A stretch of 54,356 nt of DNA from Thalassospira sp. MCCC 1A01428. GTDB lineage: Bacteria; Pseudomonadota; Alphaproteobacteria; Rhodospirillales; Thalassospiraceae. The stretch covers positions 1-54,356 of the forward strand of contig NZ_JFJZ01000032.1 of the NCBI RefSeq assembly GCF_002115825.1. The letters run 5' to 3'. The number at the start of each line of letters is the position of its first letter. The first letter of the stretch is position 1. Positions 54,316 through 54,356 of this stretch are shown one piece after another. The position numbers were made by a program, and so were the translations under genes. The notes below the pieces were generated by a model, which searched no databases, was not told the DNA's origin, and was given only the letters and a program-made list of their open reading frames with translations.

Positions 54316-54356
54316 ATGACGACAGACAACAAAAAACGCCCCGTACACAAGGTACG
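54316..54356 (+). CDS. Possible start of another gene, cut off by window end
   Basis: An ATG begins MTTDNKKRPVHKV before the window ends. Without a clear ribosome site it is uncertain. Alternatively CGCCCCGTAC...GTACG is the left part of a terminator for the chemoreceptor gene. The remaining 54223-54315 shows no other feature. Confidence 0.25.
   Translation, partial: MTTDNKKRPVHKV

Noticed and set aside
1..54356. CRISPR arrays, tRNA, rRNA and insertion sequences
   Set aside because: I looked for regularly spaced repeats, tRNA-like cloverleaves and transposase frames with terminal repeats and saw none.

Overview
The window reads as a chromosomal segment of a marine-type alphaproteobacterium, most likely in or near the Rhodospirillales (Thalassospira-like). 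That is an inference. It rests on the moderate GC, two TRAP transporter operons, alphaproteobacterial blocks (hda-xseB-ispA-dxs; aspS/ppk/ppx/rnd/hdaA/AI-2E/DUF2066/purMN), an EipB-family envelope protein, a SqrR/BigR-type ArsR regulator and aa3 oxidase subunit IV miniproteins. No rRNA, tRNA, CRISPR array or insertion sequence was seen.

Layout: 1-1.9 kb holds a clipped EamA permease divergent from a LysR regulator. 2.3-6.4 kb is a GlcG/HbpS-like protein followed by a TakP-like TRAP system, with hairpins between the cistrons and a strong terminator. 6.6-7.9 kb holds a membrane-anchored DUF4760-like protein convergent with tlyA. 7.95-15.2 kb is a complete malonate-use locus: a divergent GntR/FCD regulator, two GTATAC-centred operators, TRAP genes matPQM, malonyl-CoA decarboxylase matA and malonyl-CoA synthetase matB, closed by a terminator. 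15.2-18.2 kb has two MDR reductases (the second interrupted by an in-frame TGA) and an SDR. 18.4-20.8 kb is a Fur-box-controlled TonB receptor. 20.8-21.5 kb is a minus-strand cassette of three small uncharacterised proteins.

21.9-27.1 kb is the isoprenoid/xseB/HDAC block. 27.5-28 kb is a dithiol ArsR regulator preceded by a candidate three-way-junction RNA. 28-32.7 kb holds eipB, a SPOR lipoprotein, aspS and a SixA phosphatase. 33-36.7 kb is ppk-ppx. 36.8-41.8 kb is an accessory stretch (DUF1835 protein, LysR, QorB-like quinone reductase, HxlR, SnoaL-like protein, SDR). 41.9-45.8 kb is rnd and a RimK/RimB/AstE-like cluster. 46-51.4 kb holds hdaA, an AI-2E permease and a DUF2066 protein facing purMN. 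51.6-52.3 kb has two tiny oxidase subunit IV genes, each with its own terminator. 52.5-54.2 kb is a chemoreceptor.

Working together: malonate enters through MatPQM, MatB activates it to malonyl-CoA and MatA decarboxylates that to acetyl-CoA, with the GntR protein as the probable ligand-responsive switch. Ppk makes and Ppx degrades polyphosphate. RimK adds glutamates to a substrate (ribosomal protein S6 in E. coli), and RimB and the AstE-like enzyme could trim or recycle them. The most unusual signals are the three-way-junction leader, the in-frame TGA in an otherwise intact reductase, the small-protein cassette, the 15-bp perfect stem upstream of purM and the hairpins placed between TRAP cistrons.
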